NCBI GenBank assembly: GCA_014138095.1
Contig: JACGXE010000014.1
Coordinates: 45,979 to 109,978, forward strand
DNA length: 64,000 nucleotides
DNA from: Ochrobactrum sp. RH2CCR150
GTDB lineage: Bacteria > Pseudomonadota > Alphaproteobacteria > Rhizobiales > Rhizobiaceae
Reading direction: 5' to 3'
Below are positions 9,369-18,047 of this stretch, piece after piece. Position 1 is the first letter of the stretch. Each line of letters opens with the position of its first letter. Below the pieces are notes generated by a model, which made no database searches, was not told the origin of the DNA, and saw only the letters and a list, made by a program, of their open reading frames with translations. The position numbers and the translations under genes are program-made.

Positions 9369-10079
9369 TGGAATCGATTATGTGCGTTTGACCGAGCGTG
9401 CGTCAGCAAAGAGCCGATTTCTCTGGTTCGCACGGACTCTTGTTCCGAGCCTTTTCAATTTTATCTTTGTAACTACATTTTTCCGAGGCGACGTTGCCCA
9501 TATTCTTGACAAAATCTGCAGCTTACGAGCAGAAGTACCAGGTTCACCTTTCCGCGAAAAAGAAAGCTGTCAAAGGCATGTCGATGAATTGCGGAACGCA
9601 CTTCATCAGTTGATAAAACAGAGAAGAGCGTTGCATTCAGCGCAGTTTTCGTTCGGGTTCAGCAAAATGACGGGCTGCGAAACGCATGAGCCGCCCTGTC
9701 CATAATGCTGGTCATTGAGCCATCTATATTATCGCGACGCCAATTGTAGCTATCAGAGCCCTTCACGATCCAAGTCATGCCACCTTTCGCGTCGGTCATC
9801 TTTGAGGTGATCTCTGGCTTCTGCGAGTTCGCCGTCTAGTGTACAGCCTAGTCGAGCAACCTAACCTCTTGTGAGATTTACGTGAAAATTGATCGCATAA
9901 CTTCGAAGTTATATATTTATATATCCAAAAGTATTTCTTATCGTAAGTTGAATATACCATAGCAATAACTTGAATAATTTTTAATTTATACGAAAAACAT
10001 ATTTATATTAATATTTTCTATATTCTATGTTATTTACTGAGATAAATCTCCTATTTGGAGTTGCCATTCGTATAAAACA
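9369..10079. other. Intergenic region, AT-rich in its right half
   Basis: About 710 bp with no convincing gene. The left half (to about 9840) has ordinary composition; the short open frames in it have no good ribosome site or recognisable motif. From about 9880 to 10075 the sequence becomes strongly AT-rich, unlike the rest of the window, and holds a perfect 16-bp palindrome. It leads into the ECF sigma gene and probably carries its promoter. Confidence 0.6.
9897..9912. repeat. Perfect 16-bp palindrome upstream of the ECF sigma operon
   Basis: ATAACTTCGAAGTTAT reads the same on both strands and is followed by a further run of A/T. It is about 230 bp before the sigma factor start. A dimeric regulator could bind it. 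Its arms resemble half of a loxP arm (ATAACTTCG), but no second site or recombinase gene is present here. Function unknown. Confidence 0.5.
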
Positions 10080-10094
10080 TGACTAAATGACTCA
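10080..10094. promoter_or_regulatory. Candidate iron-responsive (IRO-type) operator
   Basis: TGACTAAATGACTCA fits TGA-N9-TCA, the core of the iron-responsive operator bound by RirA in Rhizobiales. It lies 32 bp before the preferred sigma start at 10126, where iron repression of a sigma/FecR/receptor operon would be expected. The pattern is short, so chance occurrence in 200 bp is a few percent. It overlaps an upstream in-frame ATG (10087), which argues that this ATG is not the start. Confidence 0.35.
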
Positions 10095-10125
10095 TATTTC
10101 TGAATGTTTCTTTGGATCGGGTCGT

Positions 10126-10620
10126 ATGTCTTCGATGAATGCCGTTTTTGAACGTTTCTTTGTGCGGGAACGTTCGCGTCTGAAACGGTTTGCGATAAAA
10201 CTTCTCGGCAATGCGCACGACGCCGACGACATTCTGCAAGAGACCTACATCAAGCTCTCGTCACGCGAACTATCGGATGGTGACAGGGGATTAGTCGTTC
10301 GAACTCTGACCACATTAGCTTTTGATCACATTCGCAGTCGGAGGGTTCATGACACAGGTGGCAAACCAGCGAGTGACAAGATTTTCGTGGAACACATTCA
10401 GCCTGAACGCATCGTTTCGTCGAAACATGACCTCGCAGTTCTTCTCGAAGCGATAAATCATCTTCCGCGTCGCCGTGCACAGATATTCCTGCTGGCGCGC
10501 GTAGATGGCATGACTTATGGGCAAATCGCACAAACACTTCATGTTTCGCTCAGCACGGTCGAGAAAGAAATGGCTGCGGCCATAGCTTTTTGCCATAAGT
10601 GGCAGCAGTCGCATGGCTGA
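10126..10620 (+). CDS. ECF RNA polymerase sigma factor, FecI type
   Basis: 164 residues from ATG 10126 (177 if ATG 10087 is used). Region 2 is recognisable (FAIKLLGNAHDADDILQETY, binding core polymerase and the -10 element) and region 4 near the C-terminus (LPRRRAQIFLLARVDGMTYG then a helix-turn-helix with LHVSLSTVEKEM). This is the FecI subgroup of ECF sigmas that respond to outer-membrane receptor occupancy. The next gene, a FecR homologue, overlaps its stop by 8 bp. I prefer 10126 because ggatcgg stands before it and the upstream ATG overlaps a candidate operator. Confidence 0.88.
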   Translation: MSSMNAVFERFFVRERSRLKRFAIKLLGNAHDADDILQETYIKLSSRELSDGDRGLVVRTLTTLAFDHIRSRRVHDTGGKPASDKIFVEHIQPERIVSSKHDLAVLLEAINHLPRRRAQIFLLARVDGMTYGQIAQTLHVSLSTVEKEMAAAIAFCHKWQQSHG

Positions 10621-11638
10621 TCGCGATTCATATGTCCTAAGGTCAAGTAGCGAAAGTATGTTGAAATCTGGCAACCACGAAAAGTCGAAAGACGTGGCAA
10701 TTGACGAAGCCGCGACGTGGTTTGTCCATATGACTAGTGATCCGGTTACGGAGGATACACGACGCTTGTTTCAATTGTGGCTTCAAGAAAGCCCCACCAA
10801 CCCGGACGCTTATGAGAGCATTTGCAATCTGTGGGGTGAGTTGCACGTACCGGCTCAAATCGTAGCCGGATCAAGCCGTCACAGATTGGGTTGGATGGCG
10901 GGCTTTTCCTCACATCAGACCTTGAAATGGGCAGCCGCCGCAACTGTGGCCGCATTGTTCATTGGCGCAGCCGCTCTCTGGCGCGACGAGGGTTTGATCA
11001 CCCGCGGATTCGCGGACTATGCCGCCGCACCCGGAGCCCACCGTGAAATTGCACTTTCAGATGGAACCGAGATTTATCTGGACGGCGACAGCGCCATCGA
11101 CACGGTGTTTTTGGCGGATGAGCGCCACGTGAAATTGATCCGTGGCCGTGCATGGTTTAACGTCGCACGAGATGAGGATCGACCGTTTTACGTCGAAACG
11201 CAAAACGCAACAGTCCGCGTTCTCGGGACGGTGTTTACTGTTGATATTGAGAAAAGCGATTCAACGACGATCAGCGTGGAAAGCGGCGCGGTGTCTGTAC
11301 GCTCTTTAGCCGGACCGCAAATCAAGCTTGGCGCGGGCGATATTGCTGCCGTTTCGTCAGTTGATTTTCACAAGCTGGAAAATGCCGACATCGACACAAT
11401 GAGTTCCTGGCGGCGCGGGCTCATTATTATGAATCAGACTCCACTCGAAACCGTCTTGTCGGAAATTTCGCGTTACACGACGGGGCGAATTGTTGTCTCG
11501 GATCGAAACATCAATATTCTTCAGCTTTCAGGTGTCTTCCGTACAGACGATACCGATGCAATATTCACTGCACTTCAGTCAGTGCTTGGTCTCAAAGTCA
11601 AAAGAATCCCTGGCTTTCTCACATTTGTTTATCGCTGA
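10613..11638 (+). CDS. FecR-family anti-sigma factor / signal transducer
   Basis: 341 residues. The N-terminal cytoplasmic part (about 30-75, AATWFVHM ... LFQLWLQESPTNPDAY) is the FecR N-terminal domain that holds the sigma factor. One membrane segment lies at about 105-123 (KWAAAATVAALFIGAAALW). The periplasmic FecR domain follows (about 145-240, with GAHREIALSDGTEIYLD and GRAWFNVARDEDRPFYV), then a C-terminal STN-contacting domain (about 265-341). It relays ligand binding at the TonB receptor to the sigma factor. Overlap with the sigma gene implies coupled translation. Confidence 0.92.
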   Translation: MADRDSYVLRSSSESMLKSGNHEKSKDVAIDEAATWFVHMTSDPVTEDTRRLFQLWLQESPTNPDAYESICNLWGELHVPAQIVAGSSRHRLGWMAGFSSHQTLKWAAAATVAALFIGAAALWRDEGLITRGFADYAAAPGAHREIALSDGTEIYLDGDSAIDTVFLADERHVKLIRGRAWFNVARDEDRPFYVETQNATVRVLGTVFTVDIEKSDSTTISVESGAVSVRSLAGPQIKLGAGDIAAVSSVDFHKLENADIDTMSSWRRGLIIMNQTPLETVLSEISRYTTGRIVVSDRNINILQLSGVFRTDDTDAIFTALQSVLGLKVKRIPGFLTFVYR

Positions 11639-11742
11639 AATACTTCAGATAAAAACTGCGGAATATTTTTACGGGTTTTCCCGGTCCCATCCGTTCTTTG
11701 CATGAAGGGCCCCATGCCCATGCAATTGAACAGGGACGGTTC

Positions 11743-14628
11743 ATGGAAAAGATACTCAGAACGGCGCTTGCGATAGGCAGCATTTCGCTGATTGCAGCGG
11801 TAGTCGCAAGGGCTCCGGGCGTCATGGAGCAGGAGATGGATTTAGAAAGCCAATCCCCTGCGTTCAATTTCAATATACCGTCGAAGCCACTTCTGGCTGC
11901 TCTTGCTGATTTCGCGGAAATAACAGGCATCCAGATTGTGAGACGGGACGGCAACCCAATCCAGGGATCGTCCACTGCCGTTGCAGGTCGCCAGTCCGCG
12001 GAAACCGCACTAACGCAAATTCTATCCAAAACCCATCTCGGCCATCGTTTCATAGATGCACGCACGTTCAATATCTTTGAACGTCAAACCTCTGTTTCGC
12101 CGACGGATGGAACGACCTTGCTGGAAACAATTGTCGTTGATAACTCAAGGATGACAGATGCGGCTTCGGTGTATTCTGCACCTCGCTCCAGCGTTTATAT
12201 CTCCGGTGAGGAACTCGACCGCTATGGCGCTATCTCTGCTGGTGACACGCTCAAAGGGGTGCCGGGCGTTCAAGTAGCCGACAGCAGGAACGGTGGCGGT
12301 GTCGATGTCAATATACGTGGGATGCAAGGGCAAAGCCGCGTAGCGGTCACCGTGGATGGATCACAGCAGGCTTTAAATGTCTACCGTGGCTACGCAGGCA
12401 CACAGCAACGAAGCTATTTCGACCCCGACCTCATCAGCGATATGATCATAAGCAAAGGACCGGGGCTCGCCCCGGGTGCAGCCGGTGCCATTGGCGGCAC
12501 CGTCGCAATCACAACCTTACGTCCCAAAGATATCCTCCCTTCCGGCAAGAATATTGGCATCCGATTGAAGGGTGAATTATGGGACAACGGCGTAAAACCG
12601 CCACATCGCAGCTCACAAATTGAAAGTAGCAGTGAATTGTTTGCCCGGCCTCAGCAAGGGAAAGGCGATCTGTTTGACTCCGATGCGAGGTCAGGAAGCG
12701 TGGCTTTTGCTTTCGAACAGGACAATTTCGATTTCATCGCAGCCTATGCTCGCCGCAATCAGGGTAACTACATCGCCGGACGCCATGGCCACGATAAGTA
12801 TCGGATATTCAACGGCTCCGGCTATCAAGAAAATTCGGCCGCGACGTCCTATGCACCTGGCGAAGAAGTTCTCAATACATCCGCCAATACAGAATCGGTT
12901 CTTTTGAAGACGACCGTTCGTCCAACGGACGAGCAGGAACTGGAGCTTAGCTACCGTCGCTTCAATGGTCGTTTCGGAGAAATCATGCCGTCGGACATCT
13001 TTCGTTCCGGTACTGCTGGTGTCTACCAGTATCCACAAGGTGAAATGCTGATCAACTCCGCTTCCATGCGCTACGCTTTCGATCCCGAGGATAACGACTG
13101 GCTTAATCTCAAAGCCAATCTTTGGTGGACTGATGCCCAAAGCAGCCAAATCAATGGCGTCACGGGTCCCAAGTCACAGTATTTCGCAAGTGATCGCAGT
13201 TGGGTCAGAATGTCCAATCGCCGGATCGGCGGGGATATTTCCAATAAATCGGATTTTGCAACCCGGTTTGGCGATTTCAATCTCACGTTCGGTGGTTCGT
13301 TCCAGCATGAAGATATCCGACCGCAGGACGGTGTTGTTATTACCGAGCACGATCTTGATACCAACCGATTTCTACGCGATGGTTCCAGAACAGAATTGAG
13401 CCTTTCAAGTCAACTACAGTATAAACCGCTGGATACGCTCGAATTCTGGGCCGGCGGTCGCTACAGTATGTTTCGTTCAAAAGACCGCAACGCTATGTCT
13501 AGAATAAGATGGGAAAACGTTTTTGGACGCTGGATATATGCAGCCAACTCCAAAGATACTGGCTATATGTTCTGGCGACCGGATGCAAATGGCATATTTG
13601 ACGATGCTACGGACCCCCGCCTGAACAATGGGCTGATCTTTGGCGACAGCAACAATCCATTCGATGGAGTACCATTCAACGAATTTGGTGCGACTTATAC
13701 CCATGCGTTCGATCCCCGTTGGTCGGAGACCGTTGTCGGCTTTGACCGAGGAGCTTCAATGTCCGCCAAAGACAGCGGCTTCAACCCTGCTTTTGGGGTA
13801 AATTACGAGATCTCGCCCGATACCTTCCTTTATGCCAGTTATGCCGAAGGGATGCGCATGCCTTCGCTGTTCGAAACAACCTTGGGAACGCTTCAGGTGG
13901 AGCCGACAGGCGGGCTGAAGCCGGAACGCTCGAGAAACTGGGAGATCGGAGCCAGCACCACACTTGACAATCTGCTAAGCGGGGGCGACACAGCATCTTT
14001 CAAGCTCGCCTACTTCAATACCAATGTCAAAGACTACATCACCCGCTATTATGATCCGAATACGAACGGTGTGATGACTTTCTCAAATGCAGAAAGCTAC
14101 AAGACCAGTGGCCTAGAGTTGCAGTCAAAGTACGACAATGGCAGAATATTTGCCGATGTTTCCGCAACATACTATTTTAAAACTCAGACATGCGACCCCA
14201 CTTTCGCGTCTTATCTGCGCGATACCGCGGGTGTTTACCAACACACGGAGAATACGCCCAATTGCACGCCTGGCAGCTTCATGGGGTCCTATACCAATAC
14301 GCAAAATCCCCCCAAATATGCGGTGAACGTGACCTTGGGCAGTCGCTTCTTCGAGGAAAAGCTGATCCTTGGAGGACGGATGACTTATACGTCTGGTCCG
14401 ACAGAAGAAATAAGCAAACCCTGGCAAACGGGCGCGACGACGCCACAACTCGTTTATCACCCGGTCGCCATTTTCGATGCCTTTATGAGCTATAAGCTCA
14501 GAGATGACGCCATTCTCAATGCTTCAGTTCAAAATATCACCGACCGCTACTATCTGGATGCTCTGGCACAAAGCTTTATGCCCGCGCCAGGCCGTACATA
14601 TCGCGCCGGGCTGACAATCAAATTTTAA
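11743..14628 (+). CDS. TonB-dependent receptor with STN signalling domain, heme/hemoprotein receptor family
   Basis: 961 residues from ATG 11743, chosen because agggacgg precedes it and a signal peptide (MEKILRTALAIGSISLIAAVV) begins there. Residues about 40-105 form the STN domain contacting FecR (FNIPSKPLLAALADFAEITG). A TonB-box-like LETIVV lies near 128-132, the plug follows (GVQVADSRNGGGVDVNIRGM), then a 22-strand barrel ending in the usual aromatic residue (AGLTIKF). The C-terminal third (NPPKYAVNVTLGSRFFEEKL, NITDRYYLDALAQ) resembles the hemoglobin/transferrin receptor family. The FRAP and NPNL heme motifs are degenerate (GMRMPSLFE, TGGLKPERS), so the ligand is uncertain. Confidence 0.9.
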   Translation: MEKILRTALAIGSISLIAAVVARAPGVMEQEMDLESQSPAFNFNIPSKPLLAALADFAEITGIQIVRRDGNPIQGSSTAVAGRQSAETALTQILSKTHLGHRFIDARTFNIFERQTSVSPTDGTTLLETIVVDNSRMTDAASVYSAPRSSVYISGEELDRYGAISAGDTLKGVPGVQVADSRNGGGVDVNIRGMQGQSRVAVTVDGSQQALNVYRGYAGTQQRSYFDPDLISDMIISKGPGLAPGAAGAIGGTVAITTLRPKDILPSGKNIGIRLKGELWDNGVKPPHRSSQIESSSELFARPQQGKGDLFDSDARSGSVAFAFEQDNFDFIAAYARRNQGNYIAGRHGHDKYRIFNGSGYQENSAATSYAPGEEVLNTSANTESVLLKTTVRPTDEQELELSYRRFNGRFGEIMPSDIFRSGTAGVYQYPQGEMLINSASMRYAFDPEDNDWLNLKANLWWTDAQSSQINGVTGPKSQYFASDRSWVRMSNRRIGGDISNKSDFATRFGDFNLTFGGSFQHEDIRPQDGVVITEHDLDTNRFLRDGSRTELSLSSQLQYKPLDTLEFWAGGRYSMFRSKDRNAMSRIRWENVFGRWIYAANSKDTGYMFWRPDANGIFDDATDPRLNNGLIFGDSNNPFDGVPFNEFGATYTHAFDPRWSETVVGFDRGASMSAKDSGFNPAFGVNYEISPDTFLYASYAEGMRMPSLFETTLGTLQVEPTGGLKPERSRNWEIGASTTLDNLLSGGDTASFKLAYFNTNVKDYITRYYDPNTNGVMTFSNAESYKTSGLELQSKYDNGRIFADVSATYYFKTQTCDPTFASYLRDTAGVYQHTENTPNCTPGSFMGSYTNTQNPPKYAVNVTLGSRFFEEKLILGGRMTYTSGPTEEISKPWQTGATTPQLVYHPVAIFDAFMSYKLRDDAILNASVQNITDRYYLDALAQSFMPAPGRTYRAGLTIKF

Positions 14629-14757
14629 GCCATTGAAATACCGAGTGCGTTACTTCAATCGCAGTCACCCAATATACGCATGCCGGCCGGGACGGATCAT
14701 GTTCTTACGCAACATCTGATCGTCTCGCCGGTTAGGGCACCCCACAATGAGGGGAAA

Positions 14758-14784
14758 AACACCATCAGATAAGATGGTTTTGCT
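14758..14784 (+). terminator. Candidate intrinsic terminator after the TonB receptor
   Basis: A short stem, ACCATC paired with GATGGT around the loop AGATAA, is followed by TTT. It lies about 130 bp after the receptor stop. The stem is only 6 bp, so this is tentative. Confidence 0.4.
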
Positions 14785-14823
14785 GTACGTCAATCGCAGC
14801 AAAATGATCCTCATATCTGAGCC

Positions 14824-15969
14824 TTAAACTCCCCTTGGCTTTTGCTCATTACGCTCAATTAGTTCTGAAATAGTGCCTAAGCCCAGCTGCGCCATAGCGT
14901 TGATCAATTCTGTGCGGAGCAACTCAGCCATCTGATCTGGTCCCTCAGTCACGCCAAGTGCTGCAACGGCGTAAAGAAATGGACGGCCGACAAAGACATA
15001 ATCGGCACCGTGGTTAAGAGCGACAATAACGTCCGTCCCCGAGCGGATGCCGCCGTCCATCAACACCGGGAAGTTTAGCCCCACAGAATCCCGAATAGCT
15101 GACAAAGCAGTCAATGGCGCGGGGGCGGCCTCGAACTGTCGTCCTCCATGACTGGAAACAATGAGGGCATCCGCCCCGGAATCAACAATTCGTCTGGCAT
15201 CCAGCGGATTCAAGACGCCTTTCACGACCAATATTCCTTTCCAACGCCGCCGCAGGTCGCTTAGAATTGCCCAGTTGAGCCTGCCCGAAGTTTGGCGGGT
15301 CATCAAACGTGCCAGCGATGTGCCAGACTGTGAACCCGCTGAATAATTTGCGAAATTGGCCACTTTCGGAGATCCCGCGCGTAACGTTGCAAAACACCAC
15401 GTAGGATGGGTTGCGAAGCTAAGGATGCTTGCCGGGCTTGGACGTAGTGGTAACGTAAAGCCATTCGCCAGGTCCCGCAGTCGTCTGCCGGGGGCGGGTA
15501 TGTCAACTGTAACGACAAGTTTTCTGATACCCGCAGCTTCCGCACGGTCGACCAGATTGTCCACGATGGATTGATCTTCACCCACATAGAGCTGGAACCA
15601 TGCGTCCGGATTAACTTTAACGATATCCTCGATAGTGGTCGATGCGGCTGTAGACAATATATAAGGAATGTCCAGACGATAGGCTGTCTGTGCTAAGGCG
15701 ATATCTGTCTTCGGCCATACAAGATCGGCGAGACCTATCGGCGGAATACCAAAAGGCAATGACTGTTGTGTGCCGAAAAGACTGCAGCTCGTGTCAAATT
15801 GGGTGTGGCCCCTTAGTACCCTCGGTACCAGCTCAATGTCATTGAATGCAGCTTCTGCACGGCGCAGTGCATTCTCCCGCCCCGCGCCACCATCAATAAA
15901 GTCAAAAGCCATACGGGGAAGACGCCGTTTGGCAGCCTGACGTGTTTGTGAAACGCTGATAAGAGCCAT
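14824..15969 (-). CDS. FMN-dependent alpha-hydroxy-acid dehydrogenase/oxidase (LldD/MdlB family)
   Basis: 381-residue TIM-barrel flavoprotein oxidising a 2-hydroxyacid to a 2-oxoacid. Catalytic and FMN residues are visible: Y128 (LYVGEDQ), D156 (VTVDIPAPGRR), H274 and R277 (SSHGGRQ), and the phosphate loop LMDGGIRSGTD with GRPFLYA. The residue corresponding to the substrate-binding Tyr of glycolate oxidase appears to be F22 (MAFDFIDGGAG). It is the last gene of a six-gene operon with TctABC, a ThDP decarboxylase and an enolase-superfamily enzyme, starting 4 bp after the TctA stop. In that setting a mandelate dehydrogenase-like step is plausible; lactate or glycolate oxidation are alternatives. 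Confidence 0.9.
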   Translation of the reverse strand: MALISVSQTRQAAKRRLPRMAFDFIDGGAGRENALRRAEAAFNDIELVPRVLRGHTQFDTSCSLFGTQQSLPFGIPPIGLADLVWPKTDIALAQTAYRLDIPYILSTAASTTIEDIVKVNPDAWFQLYVGEDQSIVDNLVDRAEAAGIRKLVVTVDIPAPGRRLRDLANGFTLPLRPSPASILSFATHPTWCFATLRAGSPKVANFANYSAGSQSGTSLARLMTRQTSGRLNWAILSDLRRRWKGILVVKGVLNPLDARRIVDSGADALIVSSHGGRQFEAAPAPLTALSAIRDSVGLNFPVLMDGGIRSGTDVIVALNHGADYVFVGRPFLYAVAALGVTEGPDQMAELLRTELINAMAQLGLGTISELIERNEQKPRGV

Positions 15970-15973
15970 TGCA

Positions 15974-17476
15974 TCAAACTTCTTCTACGCGTGTCAATCG
16001 GCTACGTCTCCACATTGCGATGAGTGCCGGAATGGCAATCATTGCAATCCCGACTGTCATGACACTTCCGACCAGCCAGTTCGAAAAGAAGATTGAAAGC
16101 GACCCTTGCGAGATCATCAAAGACTGGCGAAAGGCATCCTCAGCCTTTTGCCCGAGCACCATTGCAAGCACAAATGGAGCAATGGGATAGTCCAGTTTTT
16201 TGAAAAGATAACCAACGACGCCGAATATAACCAGCAACACCATATCAAACGACGCACTGGCCACTGTGTAGGCGCCGATCAAACACACGAACATAATCAA
16301 CGGGGCTACGATGGCGAAGCGAACGCGCAAAATGATTGCAAAAAACGGGACCGTTGCAAGCGCAAAGATGACACCAATGACATTGCCAAGATACATTGAG
16401 GCAATCAAACCCCATACGAAATCCGTATTTTGAACGAACAGCATCGGACCTGGATTGAGCCCCCAGATCAAAAGCCCTCCCATCATAACGGCAGCCGTCG
16501 CAGAGCCGGGAATGCCCAGCGCCAGCATCGGCAATATTGCCGAAGAACCGGCTGCGTGATCAGCCGTTTCGGGAGCAATGATACCCTCAGGAATCCCGGT
16601 TCCAAATTTCTTCTTGCTGGAGCGTTGCGCAACGCCATAACTCATAAAGGAAGCAGCAGTTGGCCCTCCTGGTGTGATCCCCATCCAGCAGCCAATGACG
16701 AGAGACCGCAGATATGTCGCCCAGTATCGCGGCAACGTCGCGATTGTTTTAAAAACACGGCGGATTTCCAGCTTCGACCTTACGGAATCGAACTTCAGGT
16801 CTTCTTCCATCGTAAGCAACAGTTCTCCGATGCCGAAAAGACCTATAACTGCGACGAGAAAGCTGATGCCGCGCAATAATTCGGAAAAGCCGTAAGTCAG
16901 TCGCACTTCACCTGAAACCGTGTCCATACCCACTGATGTGAGTGCGAATCCCAGCGCAATTACCGCCGCACTTTTCAGCATCGAACCGGAACCGAACCCT
17001 ATAAAGCAGGAAAATGCGAGGAAATAGACGGCGAAATACTCTGCCGGTGAAAAGCTGAGGGCGAAGGAAGCGATCCAGCTCGATAGAACAGTGATCAGCG
17101 CCACCCCGAACAACGCGCCAATACCTGCGGAAGAGAATGCATAGGTTAATGCTTCAGTAGTCTCACCGCGTTTGGCCATGGGATGACCATCGAATGTGGT
17201 TGCCACAGATGATGGTTCACCGGGAATATTGAACAGGATCGATGTGGTCGATCCACCAAAAAGCGCACCCCAATACATGCTGGTTAGCAGTATGATGGCC
17301 GAGACGGGTTCCATCGAGAATGTCAAAGGCAACAATAGCGTCACACCATTGGGTGCACCCAATCCCGGTAGAACACCAACAAGTAGCCCCATCATCACGC
17401 CTGCGATCATCAAGAATATATGATAACCGCTTACCGCGATAGAAAAGCCGTGAATAAGGTTTTCGAGGTTTTCCAT
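15974..17476 (-). CDS. tctA: Tripartite tricarboxylate transporter, large permease TctA
   Basis: 500 residues from ATG 17476 (ribosome site gaggtgg just before it; a longer in-frame start at 17509 would overlap tctB further). Many membrane segments and the conserved TctA N-terminal loop GLLVGVLPGLGAPNGVTLLL plus TPGGPTAASFMSYG, motifs typical of the family. It forms the main transmembrane channel of a secondary, binding-protein-dependent carboxylate importer with TctB and TctC. Substrates of such systems range from citrate to aromatic acids; the catabolic neighbours suggest a 2-hydroxy carboxylate. Confidence 0.93.
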   Translation of the reverse strand: MENLENLIHGFSIAVSGYHIFLMIAGVMMGLLVGVLPGLGAPNGVTLLLPLTFSMEPVSAIILLTSMYWGALFGGSTTSILFNIPGEPSSVATTFDGHPMAKRGETTEALTYAFSSAGIGALFGVALITVLSSWIASFALSFSPAEYFAVYFLAFSCFIGFGSGSMLKSAAVIALGFALTSVGMDTVSGEVRLTYGFSELLRGISFLVAVIGLFGIGELLLTMEEDLKFDSVRSKLEIRRVFKTIATLPRYWATYLRSLVIGCWMGITPGGPTAASFMSYGVAQRSSKKKFGTGIPEGIIAPETADHAAGSSAILPMLALGIPGSATAAVMMGGLLIWGLNPGPMLFVQNTDFVWGLIASMYLGNVIGVIFALATVPFFAIILRVRFAIVAPLIMFVCLIGAYTVASASFDMVLLVIFGVVGYLFKKLDYPIAPFVLAMVLGQKAEDAFRQSLMISQGSLSIFFSNWLVGSVMTVGIAMIAIPALIAMWRRSRLTRVEEV

Positions 17477-17486
17477 TGTTGCCACC

Positions 17487-17987
17487 TCACAACCCGAGAG
17501 GGGGCTCAATCGGCCCCTTCAACAAAGGGATGCGGAACCAGACTTCAAACATCACATAGAAAAGACCCACTGCAGATATAGCGATCAACAGTGCATTCAG
17601 CGTCGTTGCCTTGGCTTGAAATCTGATGGTTAGAAACAAATAGATCAGGCCGGCGCAATAGATACCCAGAAGATAGCTTGCGACGACCAGTCCGATAATC
17701 GGCAGGAAGAACGAGACAACATCGCGTGCGCCATCAAGTGTCAGAAACACTCTGGCTCTATACCGCTCACGTTCGAGGTAGCCTGAGATCGCGATCCCAG
17801 TTCCGGCGAGCGCAATGGCCCACCCGAGATAAAATGGCACGTAGCCTGAGTCAGGCCCACTGGATGTCCAGCCAAAACCCAAACCAGCAGCGCCATACGC
17901 AACGATTACACCTATAGTCATAAGAAGCGCTGCCACAAACATTTCGGCGGCAAAGCGCGTCAGCAACACCTTCCTGGCATCATCCAT
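17487..17987 (-). CDS. tctB: Tripartite tricarboxylate transporter, small permease TctB
   Basis: 166 residues from ATG 17987 (preceded by gggagaga; another ATG lies 15 bp upstream). Four hydrophobic segments: FAAEMFVAALLMTIGVIVAY, VPFYLGWAIALAGTGIAIS, VVSFFLPIIGLVVASYLLG and LIAISAVGLFYVMFEVW. The pattern, size and place between tctC and tctA fit TctB, the poorly conserved small membrane subunit. It contacts TctA in the inner membrane. Confidence 0.85.
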   Translation of the reverse strand: MDDARKVLLTRFAAEMFVAALLMTIGVIVAYGAAGLGFGWTSSGPDSGYVPFYLGWAIALAGTGIAISGYLERERYRARVFLTLDGARDVVSFFLPIIGLVVASYLLGIYCAGLIYLFLTIRFQAKATTLNALLIAISAVGLFYVMFEVWFRIPLLKGPIEPPLGL

Positions 17988-18047
17988 ATCGGTCTCTCCC
18001 ATTTTCAGCAGACAGCGCGGCCAGCAGGCCGTGGTGTAAAGCTTGTC

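Noticed and set aside
9271..9705. A 144-codon plus-strand frame in the gap before the sigma factor
   Set aside because: No ribosome site, no motif, overlaps the more membrane-like minus-strand frame, and codon composition looks random.
9897..9912. Possible recombination site of loxP type
   Set aside because: Only half-arm resemblance (ATAACTTCG); no spacer, partner site or recombinase gene here. Kept only as a palindrome.
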